Below, one piece after another: positions 34,410 to 41,564 of a stretch of DNA of 42,275 bases. Each line of letters starts with the position of its first letter. Position 1 is the stretch's first letter. Position numbers and translations under genes: made by a program. Under the pieces are notes generated by a model. That model did not search any database. It was not told the origin of the DNA and worked only from the letters and a program-made list of their open reading frames with translations. This stretch comes from an uncultured Kangiellaceae bacterium (GTDB lineage Bacteria > Pseudomonadota > Gammaproteobacteria > Enterobacterales > Kangiellaceae). The stretch spans positions 1 to 42,275 of the forward strand of contig CAJQOL010000063.1 in the NCBI GenBank assembly GCA_905479925.1. Reading direction: 5' to 3'.

Positions 34410-35168
34410 ATGAAAGACGCCATACTCGTCGTTGAAGACGAACAAGATATTGCAGAACTCATTAAAGTCCATATGCAGGATTTAAATCTTTCTGTCACAT
34501 TGTGTAACGACGGATTAGAGGGGCTTTCATTGGCTGAGCAAAACGATTTTTCATTATTGCTACTTGATATTAATTTGCCCGGTTGTAGCGGGCTCGATAT
34601 TTGTCGAAAAATTAGAGAAACAAAACCTGAGCAAGCTATTCTGATGCTCACCTCAAGAACATCCGAAGTTGACCGTATTGTCGGTTTAGAACTAGGCGCC
34701 GACGACTATATGACTAAACCCTTTAGCATACGAGAACTGCAAGCCCGCGTGCATGCGTTACTGCGGCGAGTTCACTTACTTAAAAACTCCCGCCAAACGG
34801 AAGGTCACGAAACGCTACTTCAGCATGGCAATTTAAAAATTGACGAAAAAACCCACCAAGTATTTTTACACCAACAACTCATTGATCTGACTTCCACGGA
34901 GTTTGATCTGCTTTGCTTTATGGCTAAGAATCCTAGTCAAGTATTCTCACGTACTCAACTGTTAGATCATGTTTGGGGCTATCAGCACAGTGGTTACGAA
35001 CATACCGTGAACTCACACATTAATCGACTGCGAAAGAAACTAACACTTGAATCCAAACAAGACTTGACAAATGAGTCTGAAAAAACATCCAAGCAACCGG
35101 CTTCATCGATCATTCAAACCGTCTTTGGCGTCGGTTACAAATTTAATCCAGAGAGTAATGCCTTATGA
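34410..35168 (+). CDS. OmpR-family response regulator
   Basis: A 252-residue DNA-binding regulator. The receiver has ED at 10-11, phosphorylated Asp 53 (LLLDINLPGCSG) and Lys of YMTKPF. The winged-helix domain contains LTSTEFDLLCFMAKN, SRTQLLDHVWGY, NSHINRLRKKL and VFGVGYKFN. OmpR-type regulators bind direct repeats about 11 bases apart, which fits the two GTGATAA operators found upstream of msrAB and the spondin genes. It overlaps its kinase gene by 4 bases (ATGA). No copy of that operator was found directly before this gene. Confidence 0.9.
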   Translation: MKDAILVVEDEQDIAELIKVHMQDLNLSVTLCNDGLEGLSLAEQNDFSLLLLDINLPGCSGLDICRKIRETKPEQAILMLTSRTSEVDRIVGLELGADDYMTKPFSIRELQARVHALLRRVHLLKNSRQTEGHETLLQHGNLKIDEKTHQVFLHQQLIDLTSTEFDLLCFMAKNPSQVFSRTQLLDHVWGYQHSGYEHTVNSHINRLRKKLTLESKQDLTNESEKTSKQPASSIIQTVFGVGYKFNPESNAL

Positions 35169-36637
35169 AAAATTCATTATACCAACGGCTTGCTTTGACC
35201 TTACTGGTGCTATTCATTGCCATCGCTGGGTTATTTTTTTGGTGGTCACAAAACCTCGAACAGCTTTCAAGAAATGAAGCGGAGCAAAGACTTCATATTT
35301 CCCTTGCGGAGCACCTCGCCAATGACAATCCGCTGCTAAAAGAGGGAAACTATGACTATGATGCCCTTAAAAATTTATTTCATAGTTTGATGATTCTTGG
35401 CCCCTCATTTGAATTTTACTTTATTGATCCAACCGGGAAGATATTAAGCTATTCCGCAGACCCGGGAAAAGTAAAAAGAAAAACCATTAATACCCAACCA
35501 TTGCTCGACCTCATTGAACAAAAAAAATCACTGCCCATTTATGGTGACGATCCCCGTGATATCGATGGCAAGAAAATTTTTTCAACAACCGCTATTTATA
35601 ATGGTGATACCTTAAAAGGTTACCTATATGTAATTATTGGTGGCGAGATCTATGATTCTATTTTTTCTGGCATTCAATCCAACCAACATCTCTCACAATC
35701 GATAGCCCTGGTATTTGGTTCTGTTATATTTTTCTTTTTGGTGTTACTGGCATTATTGCGCTACTTAACCTTACCTCTAAAAGAATTAACAAAAGATATT
35801 CGTCAATTTAAAGGGAGTGAGTTTAACGGCGAAAAAATTCACTTTAGAGATTGGCCGAATGCTGAAAATAATGAAATACACGAACTTGGTAGAACCTTTA
35901 ATGATATGGCGCAACGGATCAACGACCAGTTTATACAACTCCAGGACAATGACCGCAATCGACGCGAGTTACTAACGCATCTTTCTCACGATTTAAGGAC
36001 GCCACTCGCTTCTCTGCAAGGCTACCTTGAAACCATAGAGCTAAAACGCAAACAACTGACTGATGAACAACATCAACATTTTTTCGCGGTAGCCGTCAAA
36101 AATGCTAATCACTTAAAGCGGTTAATTGACCAAGTATTTGAACTCGCTCATTTAGAGGGAGGCCAAGTTAAAGTTCACCTTGAACCCTTTCCTTTAGGTG
36201 AACTACTGCATGATATCGTTGCCAAGTTTTCTATCAAAGCTCAGCAAAAACAGATTACCCTTGAGGTCGATTCAAATGACTTAGAATTTGAAGTCGTATC
36301 CGATATCGAAAAACTTGAACGCGTATTGAGCAATTTGATAGATAACGCGATTCGACATACGGATAAGGGAGGTCACATTATTCTGAAAAGCCAAGTCGAA
36401 ACCCCTAATCACATAAAACTTGAAGTTATTGATAACGGTACCGGAATTGAAGCGAAAGACTTAGCTCATATTTTTGAAGCACGGTATCGGGCAAGTAATT
36501 CGATTGAGGATAACCGCCAGCATAATGGTTTGGGATTGGCTATTTCAGAAAAATTAGCACGCTTGCTTAACTCGCAACTGGCAGTTAGTAGTGCAATAGG
36601 TGAAGGTAGTACATTTAGTATTGAACTTGGTCAATAA
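35165..36637 (+). CDS. Sensor histidine kinase paired with the OmpR-type regulator
   Basis: A 490-residue membrane kinase. One membrane helix (about 8-27), a periplasmic sensor of about 150 residues with FEFYFIDPTGKIL and a PAS/Cache-like look, a second helix (about 180-202), HAMP, then HisKA with LLTHLSHDLRTPLASLQGYLE and an ATPase domain with NLIDNAIRHTDKGG, DNGTGI and NGLGLAIS. The cognate regulator gene overlaps its start, so the two form a unit. The stimulus is unknown. By analogy with HprSR of E. coli, which controls the periplasmic MsrPQ repair enzymes, envelope oxidation is a plausible signal. No conserved metal- or haem-binding motif is seen in the sensor. Confidence 0.9.
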   Translation: MKNSLYQRLALTLLVLFIAIAGLFFWWSQNLEQLSRNEAEQRLHISLAEHLANDNPLLKEGNYDYDALKNLFHSLMILGPSFEFYFIDPTGKILSYSADPGKVKRKTINTQPLLDLIEQKKSLPIYGDDPRDIDGKKIFSTTAIYNGDTLKGYLYVIIGGEIYDSIFSGIQSNQHLSQSIALVFGSVIFFFLVLLALLRYLTLPLKELTKDIRQFKGSEFNGEKIHFRDWPNAENNEIHELGRTFNDMAQRINDQFIQLQDNDRNRRELLTHLSHDLRTPLASLQGYLETIELKRKQLTDEQHQHFFAVAVKNANHLKRLIDQVFELAHLEGGQVKVHLEPFPLGELLHDIVAKFSIKAQQKQITLEVDSNDLEFEVVSDIEKLERVLSNLIDNAIRHTDKGGHIILKSQVETPNHIKLEVIDNGTGIEAKDLAHIFEARYRASNSIEDNRQHNGLGLAISEKLARLLNSQLAVSSAIGEGSTFSIELGQ

Positions 36638-37031
36638 AGTTGTTGTAGCTTTTCTGCTAAGAGAAAAAAGGCTCGACGGTAAAGGATGCGAAAAATCGTA
36701 GGAGAAGTTCTATCCAAAATTGGAACCGACCGTCGAGCATAAATTAGACTCTTTGCGGAAGTCTAAGCAATGACGAACGAGTTTTAGAAGCTTTTCAAAC
36801 GGAACCTTAAGCGTTGTTTAAGGGACCATCTGTTAAGCGACCAACTTTTCATTCTTCACTAATGTATATAGCAATCGACGTGCCAGAATTTTTTTGACTC
36901 GATTACTCACTAATCATCGTAAATCATCAATAATCTATGATAAAACTCAAACAATTGCGGCTATTTTGGTGCATAAACGCACTATGACAGTGCGAGTTTA
37001 CTTTAGATCTTTCTCCTCTCTCAGTTAACCG
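36638..37031. other. Structured intergenic region, possible small RNA
   Basis: 394 bases without a gene. GCTCGACGGT (36671-36680) and ACCGTCGAGC (36729-36738) are a perfect inverted repeat around about 48 bases, with GGAT/ATCC nested inside. Further hairpins are AGACT/AGTCT (near 36747-36765) and CCTTAA/TTAAGG (near 36806-36824), and near the PH-domain gene CGCACT/AGTGCG (36978-36983, 36989-36994), the last a likely terminator for that gene. The series could be a small RNA, a MITE-like element or a long terminator zone. Confidence 0.45.
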
Positions 37032-37409
37032 TTATCCGAGAATCTGTTGGCTTATTTCACGATTAAAAGTCAATAGGTCGAAAGAGCCTTTTATCTCAAA
37101 ACGAATTTGACCAATGCCACTCATATAGATTTCAATTTCACAATCTAAGTCTAAGGTACCTGAAGTCTCCACCGAAAACGCTTGGATTTTACTATAAGGT
37201 AAGGAAGTATAATCGACCTTTGAACCGGTGATTCCTTGAACATTAGCTGCAATTATCCGCTTGTTGGTAAATACCAGTTGGTCGCGAATCGTTTTAAATG
37301 TACCGATCATCTGCTCGCCGTCAATTAGGAATTTTTGAAAATCCTCTCGCGCATCTTCGTTATCAATAGGTTTTAATTTGAAAACACTAGAGTTCTTAAA
37401 ATCGATCAT
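37032..37409 (-). CDS. Bacterial PH-domain protein
   Basis: A 125-residue cytoplasmic protein that is a single bacterial pleckstrin-homology domain (bPH_1 type). Typical parts are GEQMIGTFKTIRDQLVFTNKRIIAANVQG, in which the RD-LVFTNKR core is the family signature, and the later SLPYSKIQAFSVETSG and a C-terminal helix. Proteins of this family form rings in known structures; their cellular role is poorly defined. It is divergent from the OmpA-type gene and apparently monocistronic. Confidence 0.85.
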   Translation of the reverse strand: MIDFKNSSVFKLKPIDNEDAREDFQKFLIDGEQMIGTFKTIRDQLVFTNKRIIAANVQGITGSKVDYTSLPYSKIQAFSVETSGTLDLDCEIEIYMSGIGQIRFEIKGSFDLLTFNREISQQILG

Positions 37410-37587
37410 GAGTCATTAGTTCCTTAAATAAAAATGGGGTTCAATAAACAGTTATTAAAACATCAATCAATATAACAGTGAACTCCTGTCGCATACAAAT
37501 GATTGTTTCTATTACAACGAACTCAGCATATTTGCCAACTCAGATGTTAGAAAAACAATATCACCCTTGTTTAACCAGCGTATTCGC

Positions 37588-37617
37588 TTGTTAAACGCTA
37601 GCGGCCTTGCGTATAAT
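37588..37617 (+). promoter_or_regulatory. Sigma-70 promoter of the OmpA-family gene
   Basis: TTGTTA (37588-37593) and a perfect TATAAT (37612-37617) are 18 bases apart. Transcription would start near 37624, downstream of the alternative start at 37607, which supports the ATG at 37655 as the real one. Confidence 0.7.
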
Positions 37618-37654
37618 CTGCGCTAGAATACATAAAAATGACAGGGGATTAATT

Positions 37655-38764
37655 ATGAAAAAGCGACTCTTAGTTACCGCTATTGCGGCTGCAACTATTT
37701 CTTGCAGTGCTTTAAGCAATGAAAGCGAAACGACAGGGCCTTATGTAAATTTGGGCTTGAATTACTTTGATTTTTCCAGTGATCGACAGTTAAAAAACGA
37801 AAGCGATTTTTATTTTGGCGTTGGTTATCAAACATCTGAAAATTGGGGTGTTGAGTTTGAATATACCGATTTAGACACAACTACCAATGCCGGAACCTCA
37901 TTTCCGCTAGATTTATGGTCTGTCAACGGTATCTACCGCCCCAACCCTCGTGGTACTAATTCAGTATTCTGGAAAATGGGACTCGGACGTTACGGAAGCG
38001 ACAATAACGATAAAACTGTCGGTCGTTTTGGAATTGGTTATGATTTTGCTACCTATGATAATCTGTCATGGATTATTGGTGCAGATACCACTCTAAATAG
38101 TGATGGTGATGCCGACCTTATCGGTTATGCGGGTATCAGTTACTTCTTCGGCAAGGCTTCATCAAAGCCAACCCCTAAAGCGCCTCCTGTACCAAAAACT
38201 CCGGTCCCAGTAGATAGCGATGGTGATGGTGTTTTTGATTCAGCAGATCAATGTAGTGGTACTCCAGCAAATACCGCGGTAGACGCAAATGGCTGTGAAC
38301 TAGACTCTGATAATGACGGCGTCGTTGACTCCATAGATAAATGCCCTACAACACCAGCAGGTGCTAAAGTCGACGAAAGCGGTTGTCGCATTATTTTAAC
38401 TGAAGATGTTTCAATTCAGTTGAATGTGCAGTTTGCTAACAACAGTAACGTTGTTACTGATACCTATCGTCAAGAAATCGAAAAAGTAGCCAAATTCATG
38501 CAGCAATATCCTGATACCAGTGTGGTTATCGAAGGACATACTGATGACCGCGGTGCGGCAAGCTACAACCAACAATTATCCCAAAAACGTGCGACGGCAG
38601 TAATGCAATATTTGGTTGATAATTTTGGCGTCGCTAGCGACCGAGTATCTGCAGTAGGAAAAGGCGAGAGCAACCCAATAGCGGATAACAATACCGCTGA
38701 AGGGCGTTCAACTAATCGTCGTGTTCAAGCTGAAATTAAAACCAGCGTATCTAAACCGCAGTAG
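37655..38764 (+). CDS. OmpA-family outer-membrane protein with calcium-type repeats
   Basis: An outer-membrane protein of 369 residues that ties the outer membrane to peptidoglycan. The signal peptide is about 1-22. An eight-stranded barrel follows (about 25-165, with VNLGLNYFDF and ISYFFG), then a Pro-rich hinge (KPTPKAPPVPKTPVPV), two thrombospondin-3-type calcium motifs (DSDGDGVFDSADQC and DSDNDGVVDSIDKC) and a C-terminal OmpA domain with VVIEGHTDDRGAASYNQQLSQ and NRRVQAEI. The ATG at 37655 is chosen for its AGGGGA ribosome site and signal peptide. A good sigma-70 promoter is upstream. It resembles OprF and other marine OmpA homologues. Confidence 0.93.
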   Translation: MKKRLLVTAIAAATISCSALSNESETTGPYVNLGLNYFDFSSDRQLKNESDFYFGVGYQTSENWGVEFEYTDLDTTTNAGTSFPLDLWSVNGIYRPNPRGTNSVFWKMGLGRYGSDNNDKTVGRFGIGYDFATYDNLSWIIGADTTLNSDGDADLIGYAGISYFFGKASSKPTPKAPPVPKTPVPVDSDGDGVFDSADQCSGTPANTAVDANGCELDSDNDGVVDSIDKCPTTPAGAKVDESGCRIILTEDVSIQLNVQFANNSNVVTDTYRQEIEKVAKFMQQYPDTSVVIEGHTDDRGAASYNQQLSQKRATAVMQYLVDNFGVASDRVSAVGKGESNPIADNNTAEGRSTNRRVQAEIKTSVSKPQ

Positions 38765-38781
38765 CAGAAGCCGTAAAAATA

Positions 38782-38814
38782 GAGAGGTTTTCTGGCCAGC
38801 CTAGAAAGCCTCTC
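38782..38814. terminator. Bidirectional terminator
   Basis: GAGAGGTTTTCT (38782-38793) pairs with AGAAAGCCTCTC (38803-38814), a 12-bp stem with one wobble and a 9-base loop. It sits between two convergent genes and can serve both. Confidence 0.75.
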
Positions 38815-38825
38815 CTAGCTCCTAA
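38812..38825. repeat. Two CTCCTAR heptamers at a gene end
   Basis: CTCCTAG (38812-38818) and CTCCTAA (38819-38825) repeat in 7-base register, the same word that is abundant in the array at 32617-32735. The stop codon of the nucleotidyltransferase gene lies inside the first unit. Confidence 0.6.
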
Positions 38826-39351
38826 TCTTCAAGCTCGGCCAAATCTTTAACCAATTTTTTTGAGCTATTCTCTGCTCAAATAACTGATACTCTCGCTTAG
38901 GATTATGGGTAATATTTCCCTCAAACACGTTATTTTCCGGAAACGCGCTAATTATTTCTAATTGATTATTTTGATTTAGCCTAACCGCTAAAGCAGTCTC
39001 TTTCTCTGGCCAAAACGACATAGCATCTAAACTATTTTGGTAAGCTGGATCGCCATTGCGAGTATGTATCACCGCTTGATTTTTCACTTGCCATTTTGCT
39101 TTGGGATGGGAACCATTTAAATGGTGCTGCGCAGTTTCAGCTGTTATATTGCCAGGGTCCTTATCGTCAAAAAAAATAACATCAATATCATTCAACGGTG
39201 TTTTAGATTGATGTAAATAGTCCCAAACTAAGTTGCGAACGAAACCCGCTGCAATATAGCAATCAGGTAACGCTAATTGCTGAACCGCCAATAGCGACTC
39301 CATGCGCATTGGATCGCTTTGCAGCATTTCAATTAATCGTTGTTCAAACAT
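38815..39351 (-). CDS. Nucleotidyltransferase family protein (PF06042 type)
   Basis: A 178-residue cytoplasmic protein of the nucleotidyltransferase-like family PF06042. AAGFVRNLVWDYLH and, after it, NDIDVIFFDDKD form the family signature: the first replaces the usual GG/S helix and the DxD gives metal-binding acidic residues. Later come YQNSLDAMSFWPEKETALAVRL and an aromatic C-terminus. Substrate and role are not known. It is convergent with the OmpA-type gene and directly follows the cupin gene (48-base gap). Confidence 0.85.
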   Translation of the reverse strand: MFEQRLIEMLQSDPMRMESLLAVQQLALPDCYIAAGFVRNLVWDYLHQSKTPLNDIDVIFFDDKDPGNITAETAQHHLNGSHPKAKWQVKNQAVIHTRNGDPAYQNSLDAMSFWPEKETALAVRLNQNNQLEIISAFPENNVFEGNITHNPKREYQLFEQRIAQKNWLKIWPSLKIRS

Positions 39352-39399
39352 TTGAATATCACTAGAAGCAAAATAGTAGCGCTTCTGAGTACTAATGGA

Positions 39400-40053
39400 T
39401 TAATCAATTGGCAAGTGCCCCGTTTTAACTAGAATAACCGTTTCCTCTTCTACAAAAGGAAAGTGCTCACTCATATGTGGGCTCCTTATCCATGTTCTTG
39501 CCGGGTAAGATCCATGTTCATCTTTAAAGGTTCCTGAAAGCACCAAAATTTCCTCACCACCAAAATGGCGGTGGGGTTGAAATTTCTCCCCCGCTGGCCA
39601 TTTAACTAAAGCAACGTGTTCATGCTCGAACGAATGAAGCGACATTACTTGTAATCCGCCTATCCCTTGCATCCACGGCTCATGATTAGTATTTATGAAA
39701 ACTTGTTGCTGATCGTGGGCAGAAAACTGGTTGAGCTTTACAAATAATGTGCAACCATCTTTACTGAAGGGTGCATGTTTACTACCAGGCGGATTTCTTA
39801 GGTAACTACCTGCGGGATAGTCACCCTGCTCGTCGGAAAAGATACCGTCCAAAACAAAAATTTCTTCGCCTAAAGGGTGATTATGTTGTGAGAAAGAGGC
39901 CCCCGGTTTATAGACAACGATACTGGTTGTATAGCCACTTTCCTTTGCTTCTCTTTCCAGGGGTTTTCTCAACACCCCGGAGGAAGGACTGGATAACCAA
40001 TCCATTTGATTACTATCTATAACAACTTGTTTAGAGAAGTCCAAATTTAGCAT
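39400..40053 (-). CDS. Two-cupin protein, ChrR-like
   Basis: A 217-residue cytoplasmic protein of two cupin folds. The first has SQHNHPLGEEIFVLDG and the second QPHRHFGGEEILVLSG, each with His-x-His and Glu metal ligands; PPGSKHAPF and SPHMSEHFPF carry the last His of each set. It resembles the cupin part of the ChrR anti-sigma factor, but lacks the N-terminal zinc-binding helical domain and no sigma-factor gene is nearby, so an enzymatic or sensing role is more likely. AAGGAG lies 8 bases before the ATG at 40053. It may be co-transcribed with the following nucleotidyltransferase gene. Confidence 0.85.
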   Translation of the reverse strand: MLNLDFSKQVVIDSNQMDWLSSPSSGVLRKPLEREAKESGYTTSIVVYKPGASFSQHNHPLGEEIFVLDGIFSDEQGDYPAGSYLRNPPGSKHAPFSKDGCTLFVKLNQFSAHDQQQVFINTNHEPWMQGIGGLQVMSLHSFEHEHVALVKWPAGEKFQPHRHFGGEEILVLSGTFKDEHGSYPARTWIRSPHMSEHFPFVEEETVILVKTGHLPID

Positions 40054-40143
40054 AATTATGCTCCTTAATGCGGTCTTAGCTACGCCTTCACCTTACAGCC
40101 AGCCGCCGTTTGTTGGTCTTTATTGCTTTTTATTGCTTCTTAA

Positions 40144-40185
40144 TCGATGCAAGTTAGTCGATGTAGGTTAGTCGATGCTATTTAA
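40144..40185. repeat. 14-bp tandem repeat, three copies
   Basis: Three 14-base units start with TCGATG at 40144, 40158 and 40172; the first two differ at two bases and the third is more diverged. An 11-bp near-duplicate with TTTATTGCTT lies just before it (about 40119-40140). Both lie between the SDR and cupin genes. Confidence 0.75.
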
Positions 40186-40246
40186 AGAGCTTAGAGACAA
40201 AAGTATACCCGTTATTATCATTCGTGAATCGATGATTTATTAACGT

Positions 40247-41044
40247 TTAGTTACGGCCAGCCATCACACCGCCATCAATGTCCCATATCGCTCCGGTCAC
40301 CCAATCAGCATTTGTAGATAACAGGTGACAAATCGTCATCGCAATATCACTTGTACGTCCGATCCTACCGATTGGATGAAAATCACTAAATCCCTGTAAC
40401 GCTTCATCAACTTGCTCTTTATCAATAAAAGAATGATAGATTGGCGTCTTTACTACCGCTGGAGAAACAGCGTTTACACGAATGTTAAATTCTGCAAGTT
40501 CCATAGCCAGGTGCTGCGTTAGCGCGTGTAATCCTGCCTTAGCCATTGAGTAGGCAGAGGACGGAGTCGCTTTTATCGCTTGTTTCGCCCACATAGAACC
40601 AATATTAACAATACTGCCAGCGGAGTGAAGTTTCATATTCTCAACCACTGCCTGAGTAATGAAATAAGTCGCTTTATTCAACCCCATATAGCGCTCATAG
40701 TCCTCCATTTGGTGCGCTAAGAATGCTAATGGACTGAAGTAACCGGCAGCATTTACCAAATAGTCAATCGGTAGCTGGTGGCCCTGAATAGACTGAATGA
40801 CTTTATCGATATCGCTCTGATGGTACAAGTTGGCTTGCAACAACGTGATCTCCCCCTTGTAATCAGGATTCTCCGACGACAATTCCGCCTTTGCATTGTT
40901 TAATTTGTCCGCGTTACTACCAACCAAGGTCACATTGACTTCAGCTTTTACCAGCTGGTTGGCCGTTGCTAGACCCATTCCACTAGAACCTCCGATAATC
41001 AGTGCATTGCCATTGTGAACGAACTCTCTATTTTTTGCATTCAT
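40247..41044 (-). CDS. Short-chain dehydrogenase/reductase
   Basis: A 265-residue NAD(P)-dependent oxidoreductase of the classical SDR family. The nucleotide-binding motif is [11 protein letters not shown], followed by NAAG, the catalytic Ser of [10 protein letters not shown] and the YSMAKAG pair (Tyr and Lys). A C-terminal [20 protein letters not shown] and GAIWDIDGG are also typical. The substrate cannot be told. The ATG at 41044 has CGGAG in front; a longer frame reaches 41068. The gene is divergent from an HxlR regulator that probably controls it. Confidence 0.9.
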   Translation of the reverse strand: MNAKNREFVHNGNALIIGGSSGMGLATANQLVKAEVNVTLVGSNADKLNNAKAELSSENPDYKGEITLLQANLYHQSDIDKVIQSIQGHQLPIDYLVNAAGYFSPLAFLAHQMEDYERYMGLNKATYFITQAVVENMKLHSAGSIVNIGSMWAKQAIKATPSSAYSMAKAGLHALTQHLAMELAEFNIRVNAVSPAVVKTPIYHSFIDKEQVDEALQGFSDFHPIGRIGRTSDIAMTICHLLSTNADWVTGAIWDIDGGVMAGRN

Positions 41045-41123
41045 TGTATTTCTCCGGTTAAAAACCATGTTTGATGATTATGAGTGTGGTAATCTTAGCG
41101 ACGCTTACATCGCAAAAAAAGTA

Positions 41124-41157
41124 GGTACAAACTGGTTAGCTAGGTACTTTTTGGTAC
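41124..41157. promoter_or_regulatory. Three GGTAC words in the SDR-hxlR promoter gap
   Basis: GGTAC occurs at 41124, 41143 and 41153 in the short divergent gap, the last one only 7 bases before the regulator start codon. GTAC is itself a palindrome. It is a candidate operator for the HxlR regulator, which would control itself and the dehydrogenase. Confidence 0.4.
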
Positions 41158-41163
41158 ATCTTT

Positions 41164-41511
41164 ATGAATTCAAAAGAAAAAAAATTTTCAAGAAAATCCA
41201 GCCCTAGTCGTTCTGCTAGGATGGTAGAGACTATTTATGGCTGTAAGTGGTCGCTAACGGTCTATCAATTACTTGCTGAAGGGATTAATCGTCCTGGGGA
41301 AATGGTGAGGAGCGTGGAAGGGTTATCGACCAAAGTTCTCAACAGTTGTTTGAAAAGAAACATTGATTTTGGAATTTTGAATCGTTTAGCCTTTGATGAG
41401 AGCCCACCCAGAGTGGAATATCAGATCACAGAATTCGGTAACAAATTTATTCGAATTTTAGATGACCTCGAAAAATTACAATCTGAGATTAGCGAACAAG
41501 TCGCAAATTAA
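41164..41511 (+). CDS. HxlR-family transcriptional regulator
   Basis: A 115-residue winged-helix regulator. Typical parts are GCKWSLTVYQLLAEGINRPGEMVRSVEGLSTKVLNSCLKRN and EYQITEFGNKF; the first is the family signature and recognition region. HxlR proteins often respond to electrophiles or quinones, some through a conserved Cys near the N-terminus. Here a Cys lies in YGCKWS, at the usual place. The gene is divergent from the dehydrogenase, a common arrangement for a regulator and its target. There is no good ribosome site; the start codon sits right behind a GGTAC word. Confidence 0.9.
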   Translation: MNSKEKKFSRKSSPSRSARMVETIYGCKWSLTVYQLLAEGINRPGEMVRSVEGLSTKVLNSCLKRNIDFGILNRLAFDESPPRVEYQITEFGNKFIRILDDLEKLQSEISEQVAN

Positions 41512-41551
41512 TCATAACTATCAAGCGAAATTAATTATAACTATTAACCGA
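41506..41551. repeat. 23-bp tandem repeat spanning the hxlR stop codon
   Basis: Units at 41506-41528 and 41529-41551 agree at 20 of 23 positions and start with AATTAAT. The TAA stop of hxlR (41509-41511) is in the first unit; the second carries the same TAA in the untranslated part. The ribosome site of the next gene follows at once. Confidence 0.8.
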
Positions 41552-41564
41552 TAAGGGAATATTC

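Noticed and set aside
36671-36738. Integron attC site or transposon end
   Set aside because: The inverted repeat lacks the attC core bases, there is no integrase or transposase, and no target duplication was seen.
39400-40053. ChrR anti-sigma factor
   Set aside because: The zinc-binding anti-sigma domain is missing and no sigma-factor gene is adjacent, so only the cupin resemblance is kept.
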